Shown: positions 26,751 through 35,335 of the stretch, in pieces
How the letters are laid out: the number at the start of each line of letters is the position of its first letter
Numbering within the stretch: the first letter of the stretch is position 1
Source of the DNA: Streptomyces canus
GTDB lineage: Bacteria; Actinomycetota; Actinomycetes; Streptomycetales; Streptomycetaceae
Reading direction: 5' to 3'
Assembly (NCBI RefSeq): GCF_001514145.1
Contig: NZ_KQ948666.1
Location: forward strand, 140,015 to 204,014
DNA length: 64,000 bases
Notes under the pieces: generated by a model
The model's input: the letters and a program-made list of their open reading frames with translations, nothing else
Told to the model about the DNA's origin: nothing
Databases searched by the model: none
Made by a program: the position numbers and the translations under genes

Positions 26751-27391
26751 AGGAACCTCGGAATCACCCGTGCGGCGCGATGATGTGGCGCCAGGGTGGC
26801 GTGGATCTGGTCGTGGATGTCGGCGAGGACGACTTCGTCGCTGCGGTCCAGGTAGCCGGTGGCGGTGGTGCTGACGTGGATGATCGCGGTGATCACCCGC
26901 GCCAGCACTGCCGCGTCGGCGGCACTGATGTCCTCGTCGCGGGTGAGCAGGCCGGTGATGCCGTCCTCAAGGCGGCCGGCAAGGGCCAGGCCCGCTTGCC
27001 GGTAGGGCTCGGCCGGGTCGCCGAAGACGAGTTCGTGCAGGTAGGTGCGGCCGTTCTCGATGTGTTCCCTCAGGCACTCCACCACGGGACGGATGAGAGC
27101 GACGACCGGCTCCAGTACGCCCTGCCCGGCGGTGGCTTTCGCGGCGGCGAGGCCGACGTCGACGGCGGCGGCGAACTTCTCGTTCTGCACCATGATCAGC
27201 AACTCGGCCTTGGTGGACGCATACAGGTAGAGGGTGCCGATCGCGACGTCGGCCCGGTGGGCGATCTGCTGCGTCGTGACCCCGCTGACGCCGTGTTCGG
27301 CGAACAGCTCGCGGGCTGCGGTCATGATGCGCTCGCGCTTGGCCTGTTTGGCCCGCTCGCGGCGCCCGATCGGCATCTGACCGCGTCCCAT
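26747..27391 (-). CDS. TetR/AcrR family regulator
   Basis: A 214-residue repressor-type protein. I use the ATG at 27391 (AGGGAGG upstream) and not the TTG further out. The helix-turn-helix is in residues 15-62 (IMTAARELFAEHGVSGVTTQQIAHRADV, then IGTLYLYASTKAEL). The C-terminal ligand domain contains ENGRTYLHELVFGDP, shared almost word for word with the TetR at 32325, so the two are paralogues. It is divergent from the oxidoreductase gene at 27541. Two TGAGTNNACTC sites lie between them, suggesting autoregulation and control of the oxidoreductase operon. Confidence 0.88.
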   Translation of the reverse strand: MGRGQMPIGRRERAKQAKRERIMTAARELFAEHGVSGVTTQQIAHRADVAIGTLYLYASTKAELLIMVQNEKFAAAVDVGLAAAKATAGQGVLEPVVALIRPVVECLREHIENGRTYLHELVFGDPAEPYRQAGLALAGRLEDGITGLLTRDEDISAADAAVLARVITAIIHVSTTATGYLDRSDEVVLADIHDQIHATLAPHHRAARVIPRFL

Positions 27392-27402
27392 GGGGACCTC
27401 CC

Positions 27403-27443
27403 TTGACAATAATTCTGAGTAGACTCATAGTTGAGTGTACTCG
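27403..27443. promoter_or_regulatory. divergent promoter with two TGAGTNNACTC operators
   Basis: A TTGACA -35-like hexamer at 27403 is followed by TGAGTAGACTCA (27416-27427) and TGAGTGTACTCG (27432-27443). The two dyads are centred 16 bp apart, about one and a half helical turns. They lie between the TetR gene and the plus-strand oxidoreductase gene, the usual place for a TetR-family operator. Confidence 0.6.
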
Positions 27444-27540
27444 GGTTGATGGAGTGAGGCGAGACCCCGGACGTCGCGCCGAATTGGCCGATATGGCACC
27501 AGACCTGAATAAATAGGATGAAAACAAGGAGTGGCGCCCC

Positions 27541-28536
27541 ATGAGAGCGTTCGTCGTCACCAAGTACAAGGAGCCGTTGCAGGAGGCGGATGTCCCCGAG
27601 CCCACCGTGGGGGAGCACGACGTGCTGGTCCGCGTGGAGGCCGCCGGGCTGAACCCGCTGGATGAGAAGATCCGCGCCGGTGAGTTCAAGCAGGTCCTGC
27701 CCTACAAGCTGCCACTGATCCTGGGCAACGACGTCGCGGGCACCGTCATCGGTGTCGGGACGGCGGTGCGCGGCTTCAAGCCCGGAGACGAGGTCTACGC
27801 CCGGCCCGCCCAGGACCGCATCGGCACGTTCGCCGAGCGCATCGCCGTCGCGGAGGGCGACGTGGCGCTCAAGCCCGCTTCGATCAGCATGGAAGAGGCC
27901 GGCTCGCTGCCACTGGTGGCGCTCACCGCGTGGCAGGCGCTGGTGGAGCGCGGCAGGGTGCGGCCCGGGCAGAAGGTTCTCATCCACGCCGGCGCCGGCG
28001 GGGTCGGTTCGATCGCGATCCAACTCGCCGCGCACCTGGGTGCGAGTGTCGCCACGACCGCCAGCGGTTCGAACGCGCACTTCGTGCGCGCGCTCGGCGC
28101 GGACACGGTGATCGATTACCGCAGCGAGGACTTCGAGCAGCTCCTGACCGGCTACGACCTGGTGTTGGACAGCCTCGGTGGGGAGACTCTCGAGAAGTCC
28201 CTGCGGGTGCTCAAGCCCGGCGGCAAGGCCATCGGGATCGCCGGTCCCCCGGACCCCGCGTTCGCCCGCGAGGCCGGCCTGAACCCGCTGCTGCGCCTGG
28301 CGGTCGCGGGCCTGAGCCGCAAGATCCGCAAGCAGGCGAAGCAGCTCGGGGTGACGTATGAGTTCCTGCTCATGCGCGCCAGCGGCGACCAGCTCCGCCA
28401 GATCACCACCCTCATCGACCAGGGCGTGGTGCGCCCGGTCGTGGGCAAGGTGGTCGGCTTCGACCAGACCCCGCAGGCGCTGCAGTCCCTGTCCCAGGGC
28501 GGCATCCGCGGCAAGGCCGTCATCGGCAACGGCTGA
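27541..28536 (+). CDS. NADP-dependent zinc-free quinone-oxidoreductase-like enzyme (MDR family)
   Basis: A 331-residue medium-chain reductase with AAGGAG 10 nt before the ATG. It has the GroES-like N-terminal domain (VEAAGLNPLDEKIRAGEF, GNDVAGTV) and the NADPH-binding HAGAGGVGSIAIQLA motif near residue 150. The zinc-binding cysteines of alcohol dehydrogenases are absent. Quinone or enone reduction is the usual role. A close paralogue is at 36455 (shared SRKxRKQAK and PPDPxFA segments). The next gene, an alpha/beta hydrolase, follows after 49 nt and is probably co-transcribed. Confidence 0.87.
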   Translation: MRAFVVTKYKEPLQEADVPEPTVGEHDVLVRVEAAGLNPLDEKIRAGEFKQVLPYKLPLILGNDVAGTVIGVGTAVRGFKPGDEVYARPAQDRIGTFAERIAVAEGDVALKPASISMEEAGSLPLVALTAWQALVERGRVRPGQKVLIHAGAGGVGSIAIQLAAHLGASVATTASGSNAHFVRALGADTVIDYRSEDFEQLLTGYDLVLDSLGGETLEKSLRVLKPGGKAIGIAGPPDPAFAREAGLNPLLRLAVAGLSRKIRKQAKQLGVTYEFLLMRASGDQLRQITTLIDQGVVRPVVGKVVGFDQTPQALQSLSQGGIRGKAVIGNG

Positions 28537-28585
28537 CCCGCCGCAACCGCGACGGGCGACACGAAACAGACCAGGAGAATCAGTC

Positions 28586-29452
28586 ATGAGCAGCAACGAC
28601 ACCCCGAACGAAGCCGTCATCACGGCCTATGCGAAGGCCCCGGCCCGCACCGTCAGCGCCGGCGGCGTCACCTACGCCTACCGCGAGCTGGGACCGAAGG
28701 GCGGCATCCCCGTCGTCTTCTTCGTCCACCTCGCCGCGACCCTGGACAACTGGGACCCCCGCATCATCGATCCCATCGCGAAGGGCCGTCACGTCATCGC
28801 CTTCGACAACCGCGGTGTAGGGGCGTCCACAGGCCAGGTGCCGGACAGTGTGGAGGCGATGGCCGAGGACGCCTACACCTTCGTCAAGGCGCTCGGGTAC
28901 GACAAGATCGACGTCTTCTCCTTCTCCCTCGGCGGCATGGTCGCCCAGGCCCTGGTGGTGAAGCACCCCGAGCTCGTCCGCAAGCTCGTCCTCACCGGCA
29001 CCGGGCCCAAGGGCGGCAAGGACATGGACAAGGTCGCCAGAATCACCTACTGGGACATCCTGCGCGCCACCTTGACCCGCTCGGACCCCAAGGAGTTCCT
29101 GTTCTTCAACCGCAACGCCACCGGCAAGCCCGCCGCACGCGCGTTCGTCAACCGGCTCAAGGAGCGCACCGCCGACCGCGACGCGGACATCAAGACCAAG
29201 GCGTTCCAGACACAGCTGAAGGCCATCAAGAAGTGGGGGCGCTCCACCCCCGACGACCTGTCGTCGATCACGCAGCCCACCCTGATCGCCAACGGCGACA
29301 ACGACCGCATGGTCCCCTCGGTCCTCTCCGATGACCTGCACCGGCGCATCAAGGACAGCGAGCTGATCATCTACCCCGACTCCGGGCACGGCGGGATCTT
29401 CCAGTACTACGAGGAGTTCGCCCCGGTCGCGGTCGAGTTCCTCGCCCGATGA
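28586..29452 (+). CDS. alpha/beta fold hydrolase
   Basis: A 288-residue hydrolase starting at the ATG at 28586 (AGGAGAAT upstream). The nucleophile elbow is FSFSLGGMVAQ near residue 112, the acid is in NGDNDRMVP near 237 and the His is in GHGGIFQYYEEF near 270. Instead of HG it has FVHLAATLDNWDP after beta-3, shared with its paralogues at 48723 and in the split gene at 50135/59871. Such proteins hydrolyse small esters, epoxides or peroxy acids. It forms a likely operon with the upstream oxidoreductase. Confidence 0.85.
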   Translation: MSSNDTPNEAVITAYAKAPARTVSAGGVTYAYRELGPKGGIPVVFFVHLAATLDNWDPRIIDPIAKGRHVIAFDNRGVGASTGQVPDSVEAMAEDAYTFVKALGYDKIDVFSFSLGGMVAQALVVKHPELVRKLVLTGTGPKGGKDMDKVARITYWDILRATLTRSDPKEFLFFNRNATGKPAARAFVNRLKERTADRDADIKTKAFQTQLKAIKKWGRSTPDDLSSITQPTLIANGDNDRMVPSVLSDDLHRRIKDSELIIYPDSGHGGIFQYYEEFAPVAVEFLAR

Positions 29453-29924
29453 CCACCGCCTGGCAGGAAGAGCCGGCCAGGGAGAGGATCATCTCCGCCG
29501 CCCCGGGCGCGGAGGAGTACCGCCAGATCCACCTCGCCGAACACAACCCGGACGAGATCAATGTGTTCGCCGCACCCTGCTCCACGCCGGCCCACCGAAC
29601 TCGGCTCGCTGGTAGGACGGAGCAGGCCGGACAAAGAGTGCCCGCGTCCCGGTCAATCTGCGCCGCGGAGACGGGCCGGCGCGGGTGAGTTCCGGACAGA
29701 CGTTCCTGCCTTGGATTCAAAGGCTCTGGGACACCCCGACGTCGTCCACGACCAACGCTTCCACGCCCCCCGACGTCGCCGCCACCCTCGCCTGCGTCAG
29801 GAACGAGACCAGAACCGCCGGAATGCAATCCATCCCCCCAGGTCTTCCCCTCCCATCTCCCGGGCGTCCCGCCCACTGACACCCCGTCGCCGACCGACAT
29901 CCGTCACACATCTGGAGCCAGACC
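29453..29924. other. 472-bp gap without a recognisable gene
   Basis: A short frame starts in an ATGA overlap with the hydrolase stop (29449, 79 codons), but its codon bias breaks down after about 45 residues and I recognise no family. It may be the start of a deleted third operon gene. The remainder, up to the hydratase start at 29925, shows no coding signal. Confidence 0.4.
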
Positions 29925-30755
29925 ATGAGCGAGCAGAGCACCATCCACTACGAGCGCACCTCACCCCAGGTCGCGAAGATCACCTTCGCCAACCCGCCCG
30001 TCAATCTCATCGTCGGCGAGACTGTCCTGCGCCTCACCGAGATCGTCGAGACACTGGCCACTGACCCTGACATCCAGGTCGTGGTGTTCGACAGCGCCAC
30101 CCCCGACTTCTTCTACAACCACTTCGACCTGGCCGCCGCCGCCGACTTCCCCGCCCCTGAGGACGAGAACGCAGTGCCGGTCTGGACGAGCCTGGTCCTG
30201 GCACTCTCCAAAGCGCCCTACATCACCATCGCGGCCATCCGCGGACGCACCCGCGGGGGCGGGAACGAACTCGCCCTCGCCCTCGATCTGCGGTACGCCA
30301 GCCGGGAGAAGGCGATCTTCGGGCAGCCGGAGGTCGGCAGCGGACTGCTCCCCGGCGGTGGCGGCACCGAACGCCTTCCCCGCGCCATCGGACGCGACCG
30401 CGCCCTGGAAGTCATCCTCACCAGCGACGACTACGACGCCGACACCGCCGAACGCTGGGGCTGGACCACCCGTGCCCTCCCCGACAGCGAACTCGACGCA
30501 TTCGTCGACACGATCGTCGGCCGGCTCGCCTCCTTCGACCGCACCTCACTCGCCTCGGCCAAAGCCCAGATCAACCGGGCATCCCTGCCCCCGGACGCGG
30601 ATCTGGTCGCCGCCTACGGTGAGTTCGCCCACTCCCTCACCCTCCCCGGGTTCCTCGTCCGCGCCGCCGGCGCGCAGGCCGTCGTCGAGCAGGCCGGCAT
30701 CGACTTCGAGTACCGCCTGGGGCAGTACATCGGCATCGCCAACCAGCAGCTCTGA
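29925..30755 (+). CDS. enoyl-CoA hydratase/isomerase family protein
   Basis: A 276-residue crotonase-fold protein. The strand NPPVNLIVGETVLRL near residue 25, the oxyanion region FDSATPDFFYNHFDLA near 58 and AIRGRTRGGGNELALALDLRYA near 105 mark the family, but the first oxyanion loop lacks the usual FCAGxD and reads FFYNHFD. Activity may therefore differ from true hydratases. The C-terminus is complete. It lies downstream of the oxidoreductase-hydrolase pair on the same strand. Substrate unknown. Confidence 0.8.
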   Translation: MSEQSTIHYERTSPQVAKITFANPPVNLIVGETVLRLTEIVETLATDPDIQVVVFDSATPDFFYNHFDLAAAADFPAPEDENAVPVWTSLVLALSKAPYITIAAIRGRTRGGGNELALALDLRYASREKAIFGQPEVGSGLLPGGGGTERLPRAIGRDRALEVILTSDDYDADTAERWGWTTRALPDSELDAFVDTIVGRLASFDRTSLASAKAQINRASLPPDADLVAAYGEFAHSLTLPGFLVRAAGAQAVVEQAGIDFEYRLGQYIGIANQQL

Positions 30756-30860
30756 CAGCCCATCATGAAACGAACACCGACGCGGCAGATGCTGCGGCGG
30801 TGCTCGTTTGCCGTGGGGGTCACCTGGTTCGTCGTCTCGTCCGTGCCGATCAGGAGCCGG

Positions 30861-31230
30861 TGTCCGATGGACGGACTGCACCGGATGATGCTCGCCGACA
30901 TGCTCACCGAACACGGCCTGACCGGGTTCACCGACACCGACCGGGCCGAACTCGTCAGTGCCTGGCCGTGCTGCTCATCCACCTTGCCCACGCCGGCGGA
31001 TTGCCGTTCGACGCCATCCGGTCCGCCGAACTGATCCGCAGCTGCAAGCCCGACCCAAAGGTGTGCCTGAGGGCCGCCGACCTAATCGAAGTCCCACCGC
31101 CCCGGCTGCTGATGACCGCCTGCCATCCCGAAGACCTGCGTGCCGCCGCCGCCCGACGCCGACTTGCGCACCGCGTACATTCCACGCCCGCTGGAATGGG
31201 GCCCCGGCCCTCCGGCCCCACCGGCGCCGG
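30861..31230 (+). pseudogene. decayed type II 2-haloacid dehalogenase-like (HAD) gene
   Basis: Fragments in three frames follow the order of a type II haloacid dehalogenase. First comes MLADMLTEHGLTGFTDTDRAEL to about 30965. A second frame has HAGGLPFDAIRSAELI, SCKPDPKVCLRAADLI and LLMTACHPEDLRAAAA (about 30970-31150). A third has DLRTAYIPRPLEWGPG (31155-31210). The conserved KPDP and the last PRP-E motif are visible, but the N-terminal DxYGT nucleophile region and the segment between the first two fragments are missing. The gene is truncated, deleted and frameshifted. The rest of the gap to 31442 shows nothing recognisable. Confidence 0.7.
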
Positions 31231-31442
31231 ACCGGGTCGACCTCACCGCCACCTTAAATCCCCGACCTGGCCTGACAAGTCGCCCCATAGCGTTCGATCC
31301 GACGCCGCCGGCCAATGCTCACCGACGACCGCGGCGGAGTACGCCTCCTCGACGCCGGCCGACTGTCCAACCGCCGTGGATCGCGGAACCCCGACCTGAA
31401 AAGACCACGTCGGGGCCTCGCGCCCACGAAGGCAGGACGAGC

Positions 31443-32156
31443 TCAGGCGTTCGTGCTGTGCAGGTCCGGGTAGAGCGCCTCGACCGGGCCGCTCAGAGCC
31501 GACTTGACCTGTACGGTCAACTCGTCGGCCAGGACCTCGTGTTCGCCGGCCTCGACGGCGTCGTAGACCGCCGTCACCAGCTCCGTCGGCAGCAACTTCG
31601 GTCCGTCGGCGTGCGCGGCCATGGGGGTGTCGACGTAGCCCATGTGCACCCCCGTCACGTGGACGCCCTTGGGTGCGAGCTCGATGCGCAGAGAGTTGGT
31701 GGCCGACCACAGTGCGGCCTTGGACGCGCTGTAGACGCCGCCGAAGGCGTACCAGCTGGCAACGGAGTGCACGTCGACAAGGACCGACTGCGACTTGGCG
31801 GCGAGGATCGGTGCGAACGCGCGGGCGAGGAGGACGGGACCGAAGAAGTTCGTCTCCATGTTCGCCCGGATGTCTGCCTCGGTGACGTCGAGCAGGCTCG
31901 CGTTCGGCGGGGTCGCGCCCGCGTTGTTGATGAGCACGGTGACATCCGGCGCGGCGGCGACGGCCGCGTCGATCGACGCGGGGTCGGTGACATCGAGCGT
32001 GAGGGGGACGATGCGCTCATCGTCCCAGGCGCGGGGGGAGCGGGCGGTGGCGTAGACCTTGGCCGCTCCGCGTGCCAGGGCGTCGTGGACGAAGTGGGTC
32101 CCGAGGCCGCCGTTCGCTCCGGTGACCAGGACGACTGCTCCATCGAGAGAGGGCAT
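31443..32156 (-). CDS. SDR family oxidoreductase
   Basis: A 237-residue SDR. I start at the ATG at 32156 (AAGAAGGAA upstream), where MPSLDGAVVLVTGANGGLG begins the Rossmann fold. Other marks are NNAG near residue 84, a Ser in DVHSVASW and YSASKAA near 145. It resembles the SDR group that acts on small carbonyls. It is divergent from the TetR gene at 32325 across 168 nt, with the inverted repeat at 32272 between them, so the TetR protein is its likely repressor. Confidence 0.87.
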   Translation of the reverse strand: MPSLDGAVVLVTGANGGLGTHFVHDALARGAAKVYATARSPRAWDDERIVPLTLDVTDPASIDAAVAAAPDVTVLINNAGATPPNASLLDVTEADIRANMETNFFGPVLLARAFAPILAAKSQSVLVDVHSVASWYAFGGVYSASKAALWSATNSLRIELAPKGVHVTGVHMGYVDTPMAAHADGPKLLPTELVTAVYDAVEAGEHEVLADELTVQVKSALSGPVEALYPDLHSTNA

Positions 32157-32271
32157 GGGGGTTCCTTCTTTCCAAGGGGAGGTGAGGTGCGTGGCTTTGC
32201 ACGGATGGAGCAATGGCTCCTCGGTCGGCCGTGGGAGAATGAGCGGAACCACATTCGAGCCCACGCGGTAA

Positions 32272-32299
32272 TGACTGGCATCATAACTGATTGCAGTCA
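32272..32299. promoter_or_regulatory. inverted repeat TGACTG-N16-CAGTCA between SDR and TetR genes
   Basis: Arms TGACTG (32272-32277) and CAGTCA (32294-32299). The right half also contains the tighter dyad ACTG-N4-CAGT (32286-32297). It lies 25 nt before the TetR start and 115 nt from the divergent SDR start, in position for autorepression. Confidence 0.5.
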
Positions 32300-32324
32300 G
32301 AATCTATTCCTGGAGGACACCGCC

Positions 32325-32927
32325 ATGTCTGTCGCCCCCCGATCGGTCGGACGGCGCGAGCGGAACAAGCAGGACAAGCTCGACCGCATCGTCGCTGCCG
32401 CCAGTGAGCTGTTCGCCGAACACGGCGTCGACGAGGTCACGACCCAGCAGATCGCGGACAAGGCCGACATCGGCACCGGGACCCTGTTCCTGTATGCCAA
32501 GACCAAGGGCGAACTCCTCCTGCTGGTGCAGAACGCCAAGTACGCCGTAGCGCTCGAGCAGGGCCTGGCGGACGCCGAGACCATCCCTGGCGTGCTGGAC
32601 GCTGTGCTGGCGATTGTCCGGCCGATCGTTGAGTGCAACCGCACCCAGATCGACAACGGACGTACCTACCTGCGAGAGATGGTCTTCGGCGACCCCGAGG
32701 AGCCCCGGCACAGCGCAGCACTCGCCATCGTCGCGCAGGCCGAGGAGGCCATCGCCGCGGTGCTCCGCCGAGACGAGCGGGTCACAGCGGGCGACGCCGC
32801 GACGCTGGCACACATCGTGTCCGCAGTGATGTTCCTCAGCCTGGCGACGAGCGTGAACATCGCCTTGAGCGTCGAGGAGCTCGTGCAGGACATCCGGAGG
32901 CAGGTCGACGTCCTGCTGCCTCGCTGA
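32325..32927 (+). CDS. TetR/AcrR family regulator
   Basis: A 200-residue regulator starting at the ATG at 32325 with TGGAGGA upstream. The helix-turn-helix is at residues 18-62 (IVAAASELFAEHGVDEVTTQQIADKADI, GTGTLFLYAKTKGEL). The ligand domain contains IDNGRTYLREMVFGDPEEP, the same signature as the TetR at 26747. The two are paralogues, each paired with an oxidoreductase gene. It probably represses itself and the divergent SDR. Confidence 0.88.
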   Translation: MSVAPRSVGRRERNKQDKLDRIVAAASELFAEHGVDEVTTQQIADKADIGTGTLFLYAKTKGELLLLVQNAKYAVALEQGLADAETIPGVLDAVLAIVRPIVECNRTQIDNGRTYLREMVFGDPEEPRHSAALAIVAQAEEAIAAVLRRDERVTAGDAATLAHIVSAVMFLSLATSVNIALSVEELVQDIRRQVDVLLPR

Positions 32928-33013
32928 AGTACGACTCGAACCCCTGGGCGTTGCGGACCGGCGGCCGCGGGTTCGATCGGCGGGACTTCATCCCATCGGA
33001 GTCTCCTTGGCGT

Positions 33014-34000
33014 TCATTCCGGGAGCAGTTCGTCGGCCCGTTCGGCGACCTCTTGCCGTAGGGCGGTCCACAGGGCGCCTACGGCGGGGTGCGTCACTGC
33101 TTCGCGGCGGACGGCCAGGGTGATGGGGAGCCGGATGTCGATCTCGTCGGCGAGCAGTCGGCGCAGTCGCGTCCGCTGGGCCAGGAACGCCGGCAGGACG
33201 CCGATACCGGCCCCCTGCCGGGTGGCTTCGAGCTGGGCGAAGACGTTCGTCGAGGAGAATGCCGGGGTCATGCCGGGAAGGTGCCGTTCGATGTCGAGGT
33301 CGCCGACCTGCAGCATCGACTCGATGTAGAAGATGAGCGGGTGTTCGCGCAGCTCGGCCACCGTCTCAGGGGGGCCGTACCGAGTGAGGTAGTCGTCACT
33401 GGCGTAGAGCCCCAGCGTGTAGTCGGTGAGGTGTTCGGTCACCAGGTGGCTGCTGGCGGGGACGCCGATGACGAGAGCGAGGTCGAAGCCGGACGGGCGC
33501 AGGGCGAGCTGCCGTGTCGCGGTGATGAGTTCGACCTGGAGGCGGGGGTGTCGGCGGCGCACCCGTACGAGGGCGGGCGTGGCGAAGACGGTGCCGAAGC
33601 CGTCCGGCGCGCTGACGCGCACCGTGCCGTGCAGGGACGGCGAGTCCTGGCCCGCCACGGTGTCGACGACGCGGTCGATGGCCTCCTCGATCACGCGCGC
33701 GTTCTCCGAGACGGCTCGTCCGATGTCCGTCAGCGTCCATCCCTCCGCGCCCCGCTCGATGAGACGCAGACCGAGGCTCTTCTCCAGTGCGGCGATACGG
33801 CGGGACACGGTGGTGTGATCCACACCGAGTGCGTCGGCGGCTGTCACCAGACGGCCGGTACGGGACACCGCGAGCAGGTAGCGCAGATCGTCCGCGCGGA
33901 GTTTGCGCGGATCGACGGAGCGAGAGCCGGTCTGCCGCGGAGCGGGGTTCTCGTCCGGGGAATGGGGGTGCACGGCCCGACCGTATCTGCATTTCTGCAC
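33014..34000 (-). CDS. LysR family transcriptional regulator
   Basis: A 328-residue regulator. The core winged helix begins at LRADDLRYLLAVSRTGRLVTAADALGVDHTTVSRRI, so the first 30 residues are an unusual extension and the true start may be internal. The C-terminal periplasmic-binding-like sensor domain is complete (from about residue 115). It lies convergent to the TetR gene and divergent from the iron-type alcohol dehydrogenase across 101 nt. LysR proteins usually activate the divergent gene in response to a pathway metabolite. Confidence 0.87.
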   Translation of the reverse strand: MQKCRYGRAVHPHSPDENPAPRQTGSRSVDPRKLRADDLRYLLAVSRTGRLVTAADALGVDHTTVSRRIAALEKSLGLRLIERGAEGWTLTDIGRAVSENARVIEEAIDRVVDTVAGQDSPSLHGTVRVSAPDGFGTVFATPALVRVRRRHPRLQVELITATRQLALRPSGFDLALVIGVPASSHLVTEHLTDYTLGLYASDDYLTRYGPPETVAELREHPLIFYIESMLQVGDLDIERHLPGMTPAFSSTNVFAQLEATRQGAGIGVLPAFLAQRTRLRRLLADEIDIRLPITLAVRREAVTHPAVGALWTALRQEVAERADELLPE

Positions 34001-34101
34001 ATCGGCTGTGCGCTATTGGCCGTTGTTCGCACTCGGCGCGGGGCCACACAGTCAGGGCGGTGGGCGTCACCTGCCCCGCCGTTCCTGCCGAAAGGGCCGC
34101 C

Positions 34102-35262
34102 ATGATCGCCAGCCTTTCCCTGCCGAGGATCCTGCGTGTCGGCGGCGGTGCCGTGGGCGAGCTGGGTGACGTCGTCGCAGAGCTGGGCCTGCGCCGTCCG
34201 CTGCTGGTGACGGACGCGTTCCTCGTCGGCACCGGTGCGGCGGAACGACTGATGGCGACGCTCAGGGATGCCGGACTGCGGCCGCGTCTGTTCGCCGGCA
34301 CCGTCCCGGATCCGACGACCGACTCGCTGGACGCGGGCCTGACCGTGCTGCGGGAGCACAGGGCGGACTCGGTGATCGGGTTCGGTGGCGGTAGCCCGAT
34401 GGACACCGCCAAGGCACTCGGCCTGCTGGGCGTCCAGGGCGGGGAGATGCGGGACTACCGGGCCCCGCACACCAATCTCGGCCCGGCGCTGCCGGTGATC
34501 GCGGTCCCGACGACCGCGGGCAGTGGCTCGGAGGCCACTCAGTTCACCATCATCACCGACAGTTCCACGGACGAGAAGATGCTCTGTCCGGGGCCCGCGT
34601 TCCTGCCGGTCGCCGCCGTCGTCGACTTCGAACTGACTTTGTCGATGCCGGCCCGGCTGACCGCGGACACCGGCGTCGACGCGCTCACCCATGCCGTAGA
34701 GGCGTATGTGAGCCGCAAGGCCAATCCGTTCTCCGACGGCCTCGCCCTGAACGCGATCCGGACCATCGGCCGCCACCTCCGCCGCGTCTACGTCGACGGG
34801 CGGGACCTCGAGGCTCGCGAGGCGATGATGCTCGCCGCGACCCAGGCCGGCATCGCCTTCTCCAACTCCAGCGTGGCGTTGGTGCACGGCATGAGCCGCC
34901 CGATCGGCGCTCACTTCCACGTCGCCCACGGTCTGTCGAACGCGATGCTCTTCCCCGCGGTGACCGCGTTCTCCGCGCCGGCCGCCGAGAGCCGGTACGC
35001 CGACTGCGCTCGCGCCCTCGGAGCCGCCGCCGACGGCGACAGTGACGCCTTGGCCGCCGACAGGCTCGTGGAGGCGCTGCGATCACTGTGTCAGGATCTC
35101 GACGTGCCCACGCCTCAGGCCCACGGCATCGACAAGGACGAGTGGTTCCGCCTGTCGCCCCTCATGGCCGAGCAGGCGCTCGCGTCCGGGTCGCCCGCCA
35201 ACAACCCCGTCGTACCCACCGTGGACGAGATCCAGGATCTCTACGCGCAGATCTACGCCTGA
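34102..35262 (+). CDS. iron-containing (group III) alcohol dehydrogenase / maleylacetate reductase-like
   Basis: A 386-residue Fe-ADH starting at the ATG at 34102 (GAAAGGG upstream). NAD-binding GFGGGSPMDTAKALG near residue 94 and VPTTAGSGSEATQF near 137 are present. The metal ligands are expected at D in TADTGVDALTHAVEAY near 195 and at His residues in VHGMSRPIGAHFHVAHG near 263. The family oxidises short alcohols or reduces aldehydes and maleylacetate. It is divergent from a LysR gene and followed, after 73 nt, by a 3-hydroxyisobutyryl-CoA hydrolase-like gene. Confidence 0.88.
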   Translation: MIASLSLPRILRVGGGAVGELGDVVAELGLRRPLLVTDAFLVGTGAAERLMATLRDAGLRPRLFAGTVPDPTTDSLDAGLTVLREHRADSVIGFGGGSPMDTAKALGLLGVQGGEMRDYRAPHTNLGPALPVIAVPTTAGSGSEATQFTIITDSSTDEKMLCPGPAFLPVAAVVDFELTLSMPARLTADTGVDALTHAVEAYVSRKANPFSDGLALNAIRTIGRHLRRVYVDGRDLEAREAMMLAATQAGIAFSNSSVALVHGMSRPIGAHFHVAHGLSNAMLFPAVTAFSAPAAESRYADCARALGAAADGDSDALAADRLVEALRSLCQDLDVPTPQAHGIDKDEWFRLSPLMAEQALASGSPANNPVVPTVDEIQDLYAQIYA

Positions 35263-35335
35263 CACCCGGCGAACGAGGAAGAGGAACATGACGGCCACGA
35301 CAGCCAGGTCCGCGCGGACCACGAGGTGCTGACCC

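Noticed and set aside
32937..32990. GGGTTCGATC resembling a tRNA T-loop
   Set aside because: The T-stem complement, acceptor stem, anticodon arm and D-loop are absent. Only the short consensus matches. The weak CGAACCC/GGGTTCG dyad may be a terminator but has a 25-nt loop.
35288..35332. 14-codon frame with a good ribosome-binding site before the 3-hydroxyisobutyryl-CoA hydrolase-like gene
   Set aside because: Too short to assign. It shows no regulatory codon runs that would indicate a leader peptide, so it is mentioned only in the neighbour's entry.
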